Below, in pieces: positions 27,801 through 39,800 of a DNA stretch of 64,000 nt (position 1 is its first letter; every line of letters starts with the position of its first letter). The DNA comes from Bolinopsis microptera. Its lineage: Eukaryota; Ctenophora; Tentaculata; Lobata; Bolinopsidae. The notes under the pieces were generated by a model. The model had not been told where the DNA came from. It made no database searches and saw only the letters and a list, made by a program, of their open reading frames with translations. Where the stretch lies: positions 4,645,538-4,709,537 of the forward strand of contig NC_087084.1 of NCBI RefSeq assembly GCF_026151205.1. The letters run 5' to 3'. The translations under genes and the position numbers were made by a program.

Positions 27801-30800
27801 ATTCGAGAATACAGAAAATTGGAGAGTGATGCGAAACCCTGGTATCCAGTAGTCCAGCTGACACAATATTGTCAGTGGAGTTTGTCAGAATATTGTCAAT
27901 AAGCGATGGGACACAGCCTGGTTTATGGTGCGTTGCCAGTGATATAAGTGGGATGAAGTTATTTCCATATAAAATGTTTTCAAAGCTGGCAGAGCCTTTA
28001 TTAAATAGATTAAAGTTGAAATCTCCAAGCAGGATAACGTTCCTATCAGGAACCTGATTAAGAAGGCTCTCAAATTCGTGTAGGGCATCTTTGTCAGATC
28101 CACCAGGTGGTCTGTATAGGACGCCAACTGTTTGGGGCCTGCCAACATTTGTTATGGAGACAAACACTGATTCAAGGTTAGGGGTACACATACATAGTTT
28201 GTCAATACGGGTGTAAGTAAGTGACTCATTGATGTAAATTCCCACTCCACTACCTTTAGATTTGTCACGTAATTTATTGGTGTATTCAGAGAGATAACCG
28301 GGTATCCTATACAGGTCTTTGAGGTTTGCATCAATATTTGTCTCAGCCAAGCCAATAAACGAGAGTGGATGACTGTACTGTGAGATTTCTGTGACAAATG
28401 TATCAAAATTTGCAGCATTTCCATCAATATTGTTAAAAATACCAGTAAGGTTCTGCCCATTTCTATGATACAGCTTTATGAGGTTCTTAAAGCTTTTATG
28501 ATCATAATTTTTACAGCTTTTATGGATTTCATTGATTTCAGAAACATCTTCAATTTCATCAAGGTGGACTGGGTCATGTTTGTCACGTATAAGTGCAGAA
28601 GCAAATGGGCAGTACCGTTGTGGTAAGCTGGCGATGCAGATGTAGCATTGCCAGCTATCATTGGTGTGGGTGTATTGGAAGAGATTTTTGGCACATTTAG
28701 AGTGAGTAACTGTTCCACAGGAGCTACAGTTCAAAATTTTGTGGTGTGTTGAGATAAATTTATTGCATCCCTTGCAAACATTCTTAGTAATTTGTGGTTG
28801 TTTGATCATCATAATTATGGTGGGCGCCTACCACCCTCTACCGCTCCGCCGAAGTTCCCCTGACTGGTGTTAAAACGTGCTCTAGACTGGCTACTCCTTC
28901 TGCCAGCTACAGATTCCTTAATATTCGCAGCAAATTTACGGATACCACTTTTACCAAGGTGGACAATATCTGAGGTAAGAGGGCCATTTGCAGCAATATC
29001 CCATCTGCCATACTCATCAGAGAGCTGGCGACCAAAAATAGAGTTATCAATAATAAAAATGTTTCTTTGCTGATAAGACACATCGAGGATGCCCCGATTA
29101 AAGCTTTCAACTTTTCTATTTAGAGAGTTTAGTCTAGTTGGAAGTAACATTGACAAGTGGATTTTGGATTTGGGGTAGGTTTCAGTAATGTCTCTGCACT
29201 TGGATTCGAGGACATGGAGGAGGTAGGCTTCTGATCGTGGATGAGACCGGGAGTTAATACTGTTGATTCCAGTATGGATGACAATATTACGGTAAGGGCC
29301 AATCTCAATTGCATCAGGGAGAGCCTCCATGTGACCTACCAAAACACGCTTCCCAGGGACCCAACGACCAAAGGTACCTACTGAGTCACCAAATGTCATC
29401 CTGGAGGTGTTTGAATCACCCAGAATGATGGTCGAATTGATGAAGTGAGGAGAAATGTGTCTAAAGGTCAGGCTCACTCTCTCTGTGGAGACATTCTCGT
29501 CTGGGAGGATCCCGTGTTTCCAAAAGTCCTGCGCATATCTCGTTGTGACTAACAAGCTGTTGTCCTGAAGGGGGAGATCTTCTGATTGGCTGTCATCATT
29601 ATTGCAGAAGGACATGGTACGGGCAGCTCCTAGTGAGATCGTAAGGATGTGAGATTCGGGATCAATCACAGGCTCATCATCTCTGTGCATTGGAATGTGG
29701 TTAGCACCAGAGCTATACTTACTAATGAGACACGAGTTAATCTTGATATTCCTATCATTCACTGGAGAAGGTATTTTAGGAACAATTGTGTCAATAAGCT
29801 TCTTCAGCACGTGCGGCATTTCTCTTGCTGGGTGCTCAGTGCCAGTGTACCTATACGAGAAGTCACCAAAGTACATTACTTCACGAGAGTTCTCACCAAC
29901 ACTAGTAAATTCGCTACAGTTACCACTGATGAACGCTTGGACTTCCTCCTTAAGTTCTGGTGTAAGGGCTAGAGGGTCATACATTTCATAGGGCTTGCAC
30001 GGTGTCACATGTTTCTTTGTGTGTGGAGAGACAGTATTAGGTAGGGGAGGGGATGTGGGACCAGGACCATGGTTAGGCTGTGGCATCCTGTTTGGTGGAG
30101 GCCGAGGGCTGCTGCTGCTTCTGTTGCCAAGCGACGACTTCATGGATGTGACTTGTTCAGTCAGGTGTAATAGGCTGTTTTGGATGCTAGTGACAGCTTC
30201 AGCTGTCAACAGGGTCGTGCTCTCTGGGTGTGGCTGGTCAACTCTCTGGAAGGCAGACTCACGGAGGCCTTTTATCTCTTGCTGTAGCATGTTCAGTTTC
30301 TCTGTGACATCATCATTAACCAACCCCTGGTTTGAAGAGCGTTCGCTAAGACATAATGCAGTGACAACCTCCTTAGTTGAACGGATGTCAGCGTAGAGGG
30401 ATGAAGGTACCTTACTAAGTGCGGGACAGACATAACAGCTTGGGCACTCCCACAGTTCCATTTTCTTAATATCTGATGGTGAAAGGCCGAGTAGATTACT
30501 GCACCTATTATGCCATTGCTGTTGACACTTGTTGCAGGTGATGTAGGTTGAGTTTTTGTCACTCTTCTTGCATGGACACTTCTTTTTGTTTTGGGTAGGA
30601 GTTCTCTTGTTTTGAGAAGGTGTGCTCTTGGCACTTGCACTAGGAGTACCCTGGTTTGATGGGGTTTTGGGGACAAGGCACTCTGCATCAAAGAATTTGT
30701 CTCCAGTAACATCAATGGGGCTTTCTGGTATGACAGTAGGAGATTCGGTGTTACTCTTCAGTTGCTCCTTGAAGAGGGAAACTCTTGATTGAGGTGAGTC

Positions 30801-33800
30801 ATAGAGGCTGTTATTCGGATCGTTGGGTGGAGCCTTGTGAGGACGAGCATTCCGTAGAGATCTATCGTGTACCATGATTATGAGAAAAGGCGGGGGCAGC
30901 CGGTGGACCGTTCGGGGTGGTGTCCCGTCAGACAGGCCTCAGGACCTGGGAGAGAGAAGAGTAGTATAGAGTATAATAATGAGCAACGTGAAGGATGTGA
31001 AATATCATAGCTATATAGAAATAATCATAATAAGAATCTATAGACTGACACACTGACAGACCAACATAGACAGGATTGATATGAGAGTGAGATGATAGGG
31101 TTGATGATGTGAGGGATGGTATGGAGGATGTTGTGGAAGGTGAGGGCTGGGAAGCCCAAATAGCAAAGCTGAAAGAGTGTTAATTAGTCAATATCAAATC
31201 TGGGTATATTTCAATAAGACAGATAAGATAGTAGATACAATTTGCATACTTTCAACACTACTATTTTAATGATGGCCGGAGGGAACACCATGTATACACT
31301 ATGCTGTGAGCCCTCCAGGTGTGGTGACTGTGATGACTGTGAGGATGAGTGAAGTGTGTTTACATAACAACAGCACAACAAGTACTCAACTCTCAAGCAG
31401 GGCCATCAGCAAGTCTTCTGTTCCACCACCCCTGCAGGTTCCACACAGGCTACCCCACTGCCAACGAGTTTAGAGATTCATGGTCATTGTGCATTCATGG
31501 TACATCCTCAAATTATTTGTTATATAGTAGTGTTGAAAGTAAAAAAAGTATTCCGTCCTTACTCAAGTTCTGGAATGTTCAAAGGTTAATGAAGGTAACC
31601 ACTCATGCTCCAGCTCTTGTAGAATAGGACATACTGCAATTGCTAAAGGAATATCAAAAGCAGCAAAGAAGAAAATATCGCACGAAGACTATCGCCAAGT
31701 ATTAAGTTCGGGAACTGTGACAATGTCAGAAAATAAGTCCATCCGCTCATTTAATAGAACCCTTTACTCAATTAATGTAAGAAAACAAGCATTATCATCA
31801 TTTGATGACAAGAAGTTCATACTAGAAAACGGTATTGACACTTTAAGTTATGGACATTTTAAATTGAATGCATAATTTCATCTTACTTTCAAAAAAACTG
31901 TAAAACTGTAATATATGGAATAGACTTAATTTTATTTTATATTTTCCAAAACTGTAAAACTTTAGTGAATACTGAAATGAGTTTAAGTTTAATGAACATA
32001 ACTAATTAATTTGGGTATCTTTTTTTTTCTGTTAGATGCATCATTTTAATGCTATGTAGTAATTTAGAATTTGAGCGAATACCGAAATAACTTTTAATTA
32101 AATTTATTAATTTTAATATTTTGATTTATTTAGCGAATACCAAAATATTTGAAGCCATCATACTGATTGTAGTTTATAGTATATTTTCATCTAAATGCAT
32201 TTATGTTATGTAATATTTTTTTTCCTTCCTTCTCGAAGACAGAGTCATCAATGTTTTGAAAATAAAGTAAAACAGAATAAATTTGATTGAGGAATTCACA
32301 GCACGATCCTTTTTTATTTATTTGTATTAATGATATCACTTTTATTTTGTGTCTAACCATTATGCATTTCATTGTGTTCGTGCACCGGGACAACATGCTA
32401 TGGTGAATAGGCAAAGATTAAAATGAAAAGATGATACAGTTGGAGGCATCTTCATCTAGAAAGGATTTACCGAACAAATTCTTTTGATAGCTTTTGTAAC
32501 TTTTGATAGGAATGGAACAAAAGAACTGTGTTTTTTTTAAAGAGTTTGTAAAGGGAGTGATACAACCTGTTTGAAAAGTTATCCCCGTTTGATGCAAGAC
32601 TTAGGCTGTATACTATTCAATTGGTTGGGGTCATTGTCAACAAGTGCTTAGCAATAGCGAATAAATCTGTTAGTCAATCCAAGTATTCAGTCAAAAATTG
32701 TCTTGCATGCTGTAATTCAGATTTTGATTCGTGATATGTGTGATATCACCGGGTGATATCACCGGGTTTATGGTTTTTGCATCTATATTGTGGAATTATC
32801 TATATGTTTTAACGGGTGATATCACCGGGTGATACGGGTGATATCACCGGATGATACGGGTGATATCACCGGGTGATACGGGTGATATCACCGGGTGATA
32901 TGGGTGATATCACCGGGTTTGTGGTTTTTGCATCAATATTGTGGAATTATCTATATGTTTTAACGGGTGATATCACCGGGTGATACGGGTGATATCACCG
33001 GGTGATACGGGTGATATCACCGGGTGATACGGGTGATATCACCGGGTGATATGGGTGATATCACCGGGTGATATGGGTGATATCACCGGGTTTATGGTTT
33101 TTGCATCTATATTGTGGAATTATCTATATGTTTTACTTATTTGCAAATTGAAATTGATTTATGAAGTTTGTTTAGTCTTTTGCGTATTTCATGACAATAT
33201 TAATAAAAGAAATAGTTTTTTTTTTAAATACTAAAAAGAATTGAATATATCGAATAACAATAAAAAATCCCTCGCTACAATATTTTTAAATTAATACGTA
33301 ATTCTAAATTTTCAAAAAATAAAAATAAAAGTCGAATATTGAGTAATCAATTATCCATAGTCCCTTTCTTCAATTCGAATCTTCAATGTCTGAATTATCA
33401 CTAGTATAATATTCTGTCTGAGTCTCATCAGCTGAATTTTCTTCCTCTATTTCGTCGCTTGAACCTTCTGAATCATCGTTTTCAGTTTGACCTGTAGTCT
33501 CATCATTTTGAGATTCTTCGTTTTCGTCCGATTCATCTTCACTTTCAAAATTAGGTTTTTGCTCAAACGAGACAGAAGTAAAAGCTTTTTGTAGAGCAAA
33601 GAAATTTTTGTGCACGATTTCTTGAGCCTCTTTAAATGAAGCATCATATATTCGTCGCAACAGGTTTTCTATTTCAGGACTATGATCAAAATTGTCAAGA
33701 AGTAAAAGAACTCCATTCTTTAGAGCTACTATTTGTTTCTGGATTGCTCCCACGTCATTGCTTTGGAATAATTGCTGAACGTTGGTTGCATCCTCCACTG

Positions 33801-36800
33801 TTTTGACAAACGATTGATCCATTTCATCTTCACAAGATTGCTCTAATCTTTTTATTTTTCTTTCAAGATCTCCTATTCGTTCAGATTGTCTTTTAGTCTC
33901 CCACTTTATCTCATTGGTGTTGTCGTGATTGTAATTCATTGGTGTAGGAAGATCATCACGTTTACTATACTCTAGCGAGAATATCTTAGCATCCAATTCC
34001 CTCAATTTGTCCTCTTGTTTGTCGTTTCTTTGTTGTACAATTTTCATGAGATCTTTCAATTCACGTAGAGCTAATGAAACTGATGTCTCACTTGTTACAG
34101 AGACTGATTCAATATCACTATTGATAGAAAAATTATCAAGATTTCTGCGGTCTTTATTAACTGAACGTGTGTCAGAATGAAATTTGTATTTGTGTGACGC
34201 CAAGCTTCGTGAAGTTTTAAAAGACTTGTAACAATGGTTACATTTGTGGGAGTACACCATCTTTGACATAGCGTTACTAGTCAAACGTGAAGTGACTTAA
34301 ACTGTATAGAGCCCCCCTTTATATAGGACGTTTTTTTGTTTTGTTTTACGCGATGTCACAAAAGTTAATAAGCTCTAAAAATGAAGCGTATCGTAGCGCG
34401 TTAATTAGGAAATGATCCTGTTTATGAGTTCCTTATATAGCCGATTTATTGGGGGTTGAGAAATTTACTGTTTTAGTGATCTTAACACATTATTTAAAAT
34501 AATGTTCACTCATATTAACACGATTGATTAATTTGCTGCTCTCCTATACTGCATGCTGTGTACTATGTCATACTGTTGACACACAATAATAATAATTCAT
34601 TCGGTCAGATGTGTCAAATTGATCGATAAGATATTTCAAGTGCAACTCATCAAAACTGGCTGATTCTTTTGTCACATCAACAGGTGTTGTGACTTTGAGT
34701 ATCCATACAGATGCAATCATGGGTCAGTATTCAACTTAATCCTGATCCAGAAATCGAGCTTTAGGTTAAACAATTGCACCTTGTATACTTTCCTCGGAGT
34801 CTCAGTACTAGATCCAGGTTTAGGTATTAACTTCTCTCTTAGTTCACGGTCTGACAACTTAGAAATATCCCCAGAGGTCAACATCAGTCCTTATTAGAAA
34901 GCTAAAAGGTAATAAGAAAAAACTTTCTGTGTGTCACAAGTTAACACTTACATGATACTCCCGTATTACAAATAATGACTTTTCCATTAATAAGTTAATA
35001 GACATATAAGGGTTGTCATTAGATGTGCACAATGCTGCTCCAGTACTTGCTCCTCTATATAGTATGAACAGGTGTGGCTAAAAGCTTCTGACAATAACTA
35101 TTGTATATAGTTTCTCATGCAACATACGCAGTGTTCAAGTTAAAGTGTACACTATATAATTGTTATCTAGGGTTAGCCTCAGTGTAATAGTATGGTATCC
35201 CCAAATTAGCAAAATGTTAATGAGGAATAAACACTCTCAATTAGGGTTAGTGTATACAATTAGCAATTAGGGTTAGCAAAAATTACCACAAATTAGGGTT
35301 AAATTACGTAATTACACACAGTTACAGGTGCCTCATTTTTAGGTGAGTTATAAGTACCATTATGAATACTACTATCCCCGCTATCTCCCTTCACACCAGG
35401 GGTCCCACTAATACCGGGATTACCAGGGTATCCCTTTCTCCCTGCTCTTCCTGCTGCTCCGTCCGCTCCATTAGTTCCAATTAAGCCGGTTTCTCCGGGA
35501 CGTCCGTTCGTTCCAGGTGTTCCTACAAACAAGTTCATGTGAGAATCATAATAATAACAGTTTTATGTATTCATATTTCTATGGCGATGGTCGGCGTTTA
35601 TTTTTTAATAATTTCCTTTCATCTTCTAACCTGGGTTGCCTTTCACATTCCGTCCAGATAGTCCGTTATTGCCGGGAAAATCCTTTCCTTCCATCAACAC
35701 CAGGAGTTCCCGGTATACCCTAGTGATAGAGGAATTCACTTTTTGTTGTTGTTGTTTAGCTTTTGTTTACTAAGTTCATTTATTGATACATAAATACACT
35801 TATCTGAAAAGGAGACAAATCTTAACAAAGAACCACTCCATAATAATTACTAATAAAAACTCAAGCTCTACAAAGTTATAATTAATTAAACATACATCAA
35901 TTCCATCGTTCCCTGTAGTTCCAGCTTCACCAGGTTCACCTTTACCTCCATTAGTTCCGGGCAGACCGTATGAAGGATCTCCCATGGCACCAGGGTACCC
36001 GTCACGTCCTTACAAGTTTTTATATTATTATCTTTTGAGGAAGATATGAAATGGAAATTTTGTTTTTTCATATATCAATTTAAAAGTTTAATTTTACTGA
36101 TTTTAAAGACCCCCAACGTTACCTGGGTATCCATCTCTACCAGGAAGGCCAGCTTCTCCAGCAGTACCCAGAGCCCCATCTTTACCAGGAATACCTCTCA
36201 AACCATTCCGTCCAGGGTCCCCAGGGTAACCCTTCCTGCCAGGTAACCCGTTTCTACCATCCCTCCCTGCTACTCCTGGAGTTCCGACGGTTCCGTACGC
36301 GGGACGACCCTGAGATAAGGTGTAAAATTCTAAATCAACCTTTGGTTAAAATTAAAAATCATAATAGCATGTGAATTTTAAATAAAACCCAGAGGCAGAA
36401 CGTACTTTAATTGCAATAACTTAAACTCTTAAAGTTAAATAACCTATGTCGTCTGCAAAGAGATGAATCAATATGGCTTAAATGTAAACTAACCGGCATT
36501 CCATTAACACCCCTTTCTCCATTAAGGCCATCTTTTCCTCTCGTTCCAGGATCCCCCCTATAACCTGGTCTACCGGGCAACCCATCTCTTCCATTCCTAG
36601 ACTCTCCTGGTGTACCAGGGAACCCTGATCGACCTGGCAGACCCGGGTCTCCGGCCAGTCCATTTTTACCGGGAACACCAGGTCGTCCGGGTAATCCAGC
36701 GTCACCGGGAGGTAGTGTTCTTCTCTCGCCTGGATCTCCTGGCATTCCTCGTATTCCATTTACCCCTGGTACACCCTTGTAAAAATTAAAGTTTAGATAG

Positions 36801-39800
36801 AGAATTGTTGGATGATAGTTAAGAATAGATTGTTGACACTTTTCAGCACTCTCACTGAACTACCATGAACGACCTTAGAAAGATAAACATTATGTGGCTT
36901 AATTTACTCACCCTCGGTCCAGGTAGACCCGGTCTGCCGTATCCAGGTGTACCCTTAGCTCCGGGCAACCCTTCTCTCACAGTGGGGGTTCCTCGCTCGC
37001 CAGGCATCCCATTTCTTCCTCTCATACCTGACCGTCCTGGTAAGCCATTGTATCCTGGGTATCCTTTATTTCCAGGGAGTCCGGGGTTACCAGGGTTACC
37101 GTCATTACCAGCATCACCTGGCTGCCCAAGGGTTCCGTCCAATCCCTTGAGAATGTTTAGTTTAAAATCATAACAATAATCAATAATGTAAACATCCAAT
37201 CTGAAATAAACATTACTTTCAGAAGCTGCAAGTTAAAATGTGCTCCCAGTGAATGTAAGCCTCGCCCTAATTCCGGGTTCTCCTCGATAACCCTTAATTC
37301 CCAGTCCATTTCGTCCCATTTCTCCATCTAGGCCTGGTCTGCCAGGAGTTCCGTCAGAGCCAGCGTTACCGGGACGCCCTCTCAAGCCTGGGTCTCCTTG
37401 TCTCCCCTTTCGTCCTGCTACTCCGTCTCTGGCTTTCTAAAACAATTGTATTAGTTTAGCTCTGTATGATTCTTGAATAGAAAAACATCTGTTTGATTTT
37501 TCATTCAACATTTCAAAGGTGACTGCCAATAAATTAAACTGGAGCAATCATAAAATCTGATAGCTGGTACTGAAACTTTACAGGAGTTTAATACGTTTGC
37601 TTAACTAATACTTGTACGAACAGTACAAAACATCAAAAACATGTTCCTGTACAATGCAATAATATCGAAATCCAAAAACACTTAAGAGCACCCTACCATT
37701 CCGTCCCTGCCGGGTTCCCCAGGTTGTCCCGGTATCCCGTCAGTACCCGGGTTCCCGTCCGGTCCCACAGTTCCCGGATATCCGTCTCTACCAGGAATTC
37801 CGGGGGTGCCAGCTACTCCTCGCTCTCCGGGCCTTCCCATCATCCCTGGCTTTCCATCAGCAGCTGGCTCTGCTCGTGATCCGGGCAGTCCCTGAGGCAA
37901 TACAAAATAAAAAAGAATAAAGCATTGGACTGCTATTTACAAAAGAAAAAATTGTAGTTTAATCTTCATTATAAAATATCGGAGTATCGCTATCAAAGTA
38001 TCAACATCGTAATCCATTAGAAGATTAGAAAACAGACTTACAAAATTGGTTTCTCCCGGAAGTCCAGGATCTCCGTTAAGACCAGCCTCTCCTTGATCTC
38101 CTGGACCTCCCCTTCTTCCTGGATTTCCTGCTGCTCCTGGCTGTCCTGGTGACAATGATTTATTTAAAATCACAATTTACGAGATAAACAGTTTTTGTTG
38201 CATTTGGACACGATCAAGGGAAACGCACAATATCAAGCTCCAATCCTTTGTAAATAAACTACATCTTTAGAGCCTCAAATTAACAGTTTTTGGTGTATTA
38301 CGAAATATCCTTGTAAAGCTTTGCCTCAGTAAATCATTCTAACATACAGACTCGTTGATATTAGTAAACAGGAATTAAACAGGAATTAAACAAGAATTAA
38401 CAGGAATTAAACAGGAAAAGGAGGCGTTCCAGATTTGCTGGGCATTGCATGAGAGCTTCTGACCAAGTTATCTCCACTATCCTCCCCTGGCGACTTGCCC
38501 AATCCGGCCGTGGAAGGAGACCACTCACTTTCCTGGACGTAGTAGCTCGTGACACTGGGCTCCAGTTAGACGACCTTCGAACTGTTATGTGCGATCGAGA
38601 CGTGTGGAGGCAGACAGTGAATGGGATTTCGATTGAGGATCGCCCAAAGTAAAAAGTAAGTAAACAGGAATTAACAGAAATTAAACATGAAATGACCAAG
38701 GAGAACACTAACGAACTCGTCTTGGTAATACATCGATTCATAAAGACGATCAGAACTCTAAAAAAACGAGAGAAAGCTATAAAAATAAAATCTTAAAAGT
38801 ATAAGATTAGTATATAAAAGCAACCATAAATTTTGTTAGTATAAAATCAACTATACATTTTATTAGTATAAAAGCAACTATAAATTTTATTAGTATAAAA
38901 GCAACTATAACTCACCCCTAAGTCCTGGTCTACCAGGTAGACCATCGTTACCAGGTTCTCCCCTCACTGCGTCCCTGCCAATGTTTCCAGGTTCTCCTAC
39001 TCTACCCGGGGTACTTTTTCCGGGGATACCAGAATTACCTGGGTACCAAGGATTGAGATACTAATAAACTTGAATATTCCATCCGTTGTCAAGTAATATT
39101 GCGAGTTTCGGTTTACTCGTTGGTAGAATAATTATTATATATAATAATTATAAAGTAATGAGTGCTAAGTGTTTGATCACGGTTAAATTATAACCCACCT
39201 TTTTGACCGGGTGCACCAGGTAAGCCAGGTCTCCCATCGTAAGCGGCAGCTCCTTTACGACCGTCTCGGCCAGGTAGTCCGTCCAAACCCGGCTGAGAAA
39301 AATAAATAATCTTAAATAAAGAATTTATAATGTACAATTTTACAACCTGATCGTCTTAAAATCAAATGTAATATCTATCCCTGGCTTTCGTTTTAGCTGA
39401 TGTTTTATAGTATTATCATAAAGGATACAGGACACGACTAGAAAGGAACATTACATAAATCTTTTGTACATACGGATAATCATCTGAAAGCTTTATTATT
39501 AAAATATTAATTAACTTCTTTAACTGATTAATTGATAACAACAATAAATAACCTCTCCGTTGATACCATCAGTTCCCCTCTCCCCGGGTGTCCCAGGTCT
39601 TCCAGCCAAACCATTAACTCCTGACGTGCCCTTTTCTCCAGGTACACCGTCGTATCCTGCAATACAAAGTTCACTTTAGTTAGTCAACGAAAACAAAATT
39701 TAAATGTATGAAAAATGATCGGTAAATCAATATCAAAACCGAAAGCAGGTAGATCACCAGCCGCGAATCTTTTCGGACAGTATATCTGAGTATGTTTAAG

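Larger units (their letters stand above)
20116..31248 (-). mobile_element. CR1-like non-LTR retrotransposon inserted in the Polinton polymerase gene
   Basis: A two-ORF LINE on the minus strand: ORF1 28815-30875, ORF2 28812 down to 25514, and after the nested LTR element 20868 down to 20716. The assumed 3' UTR runs from 20715 to about 20116 and ends with two copies of a ~20-bp unit read as atactttgttttacta on the minus strand; short terminal tandem repeats of this kind are typical of CR1-like 3' ends. The 5' boundary is uncertain, between 30876 and 31248. A gtatt near 20111-20117 and another near 31548-31552 may be the target duplication. Without the nested LTR element the LINE is about 6.5 kb. 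Confidence 0.75.
14777..35373. mobile_element. Polinton/Maverick-type element inserted in a collagen IV exon
   Basis: The element is 20,597 bp long with inverted ends of about 410-418 bp. Outer bases are AG at 14777 and CT at 35373, flanked by the 6-bp direct repeat atcccc (14771-14776 and 35374-35379); ends and duplication length are both diagnostic for Polintons. The content original to the element appears to be a protein-primed family-B DNA polymerase (plus strand, now split), a C2H2/coiled-coil gene and a LEM-like ORF (both minus strand), a tandem T-rich repeat and a palindromic repeat array. About 11.4 kb of later insertions (LINE and LTR element) sit inside the polymerase gene, leaving about 9 kb of Polinton sequence. 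No retroviral-type integrase, packaging ATPase, protease or capsid gene is seen, so this is a deleted or non-autonomous member that would need enzymes supplied in trans. Confidence 0.92.

Noticed and set aside
32741-33110. CRISPR-like array
   Set aside because: Spacers are not unique: the units are palindromic repeats joined by near-identical short linkers, and the genome is eukaryotic.
14777-35373. Complete autonomous Polinton
   Set aside because: No integrase, packaging ATPase, protease or capsid gene can be found in the non-inserted part, and the polymerase gene is split.
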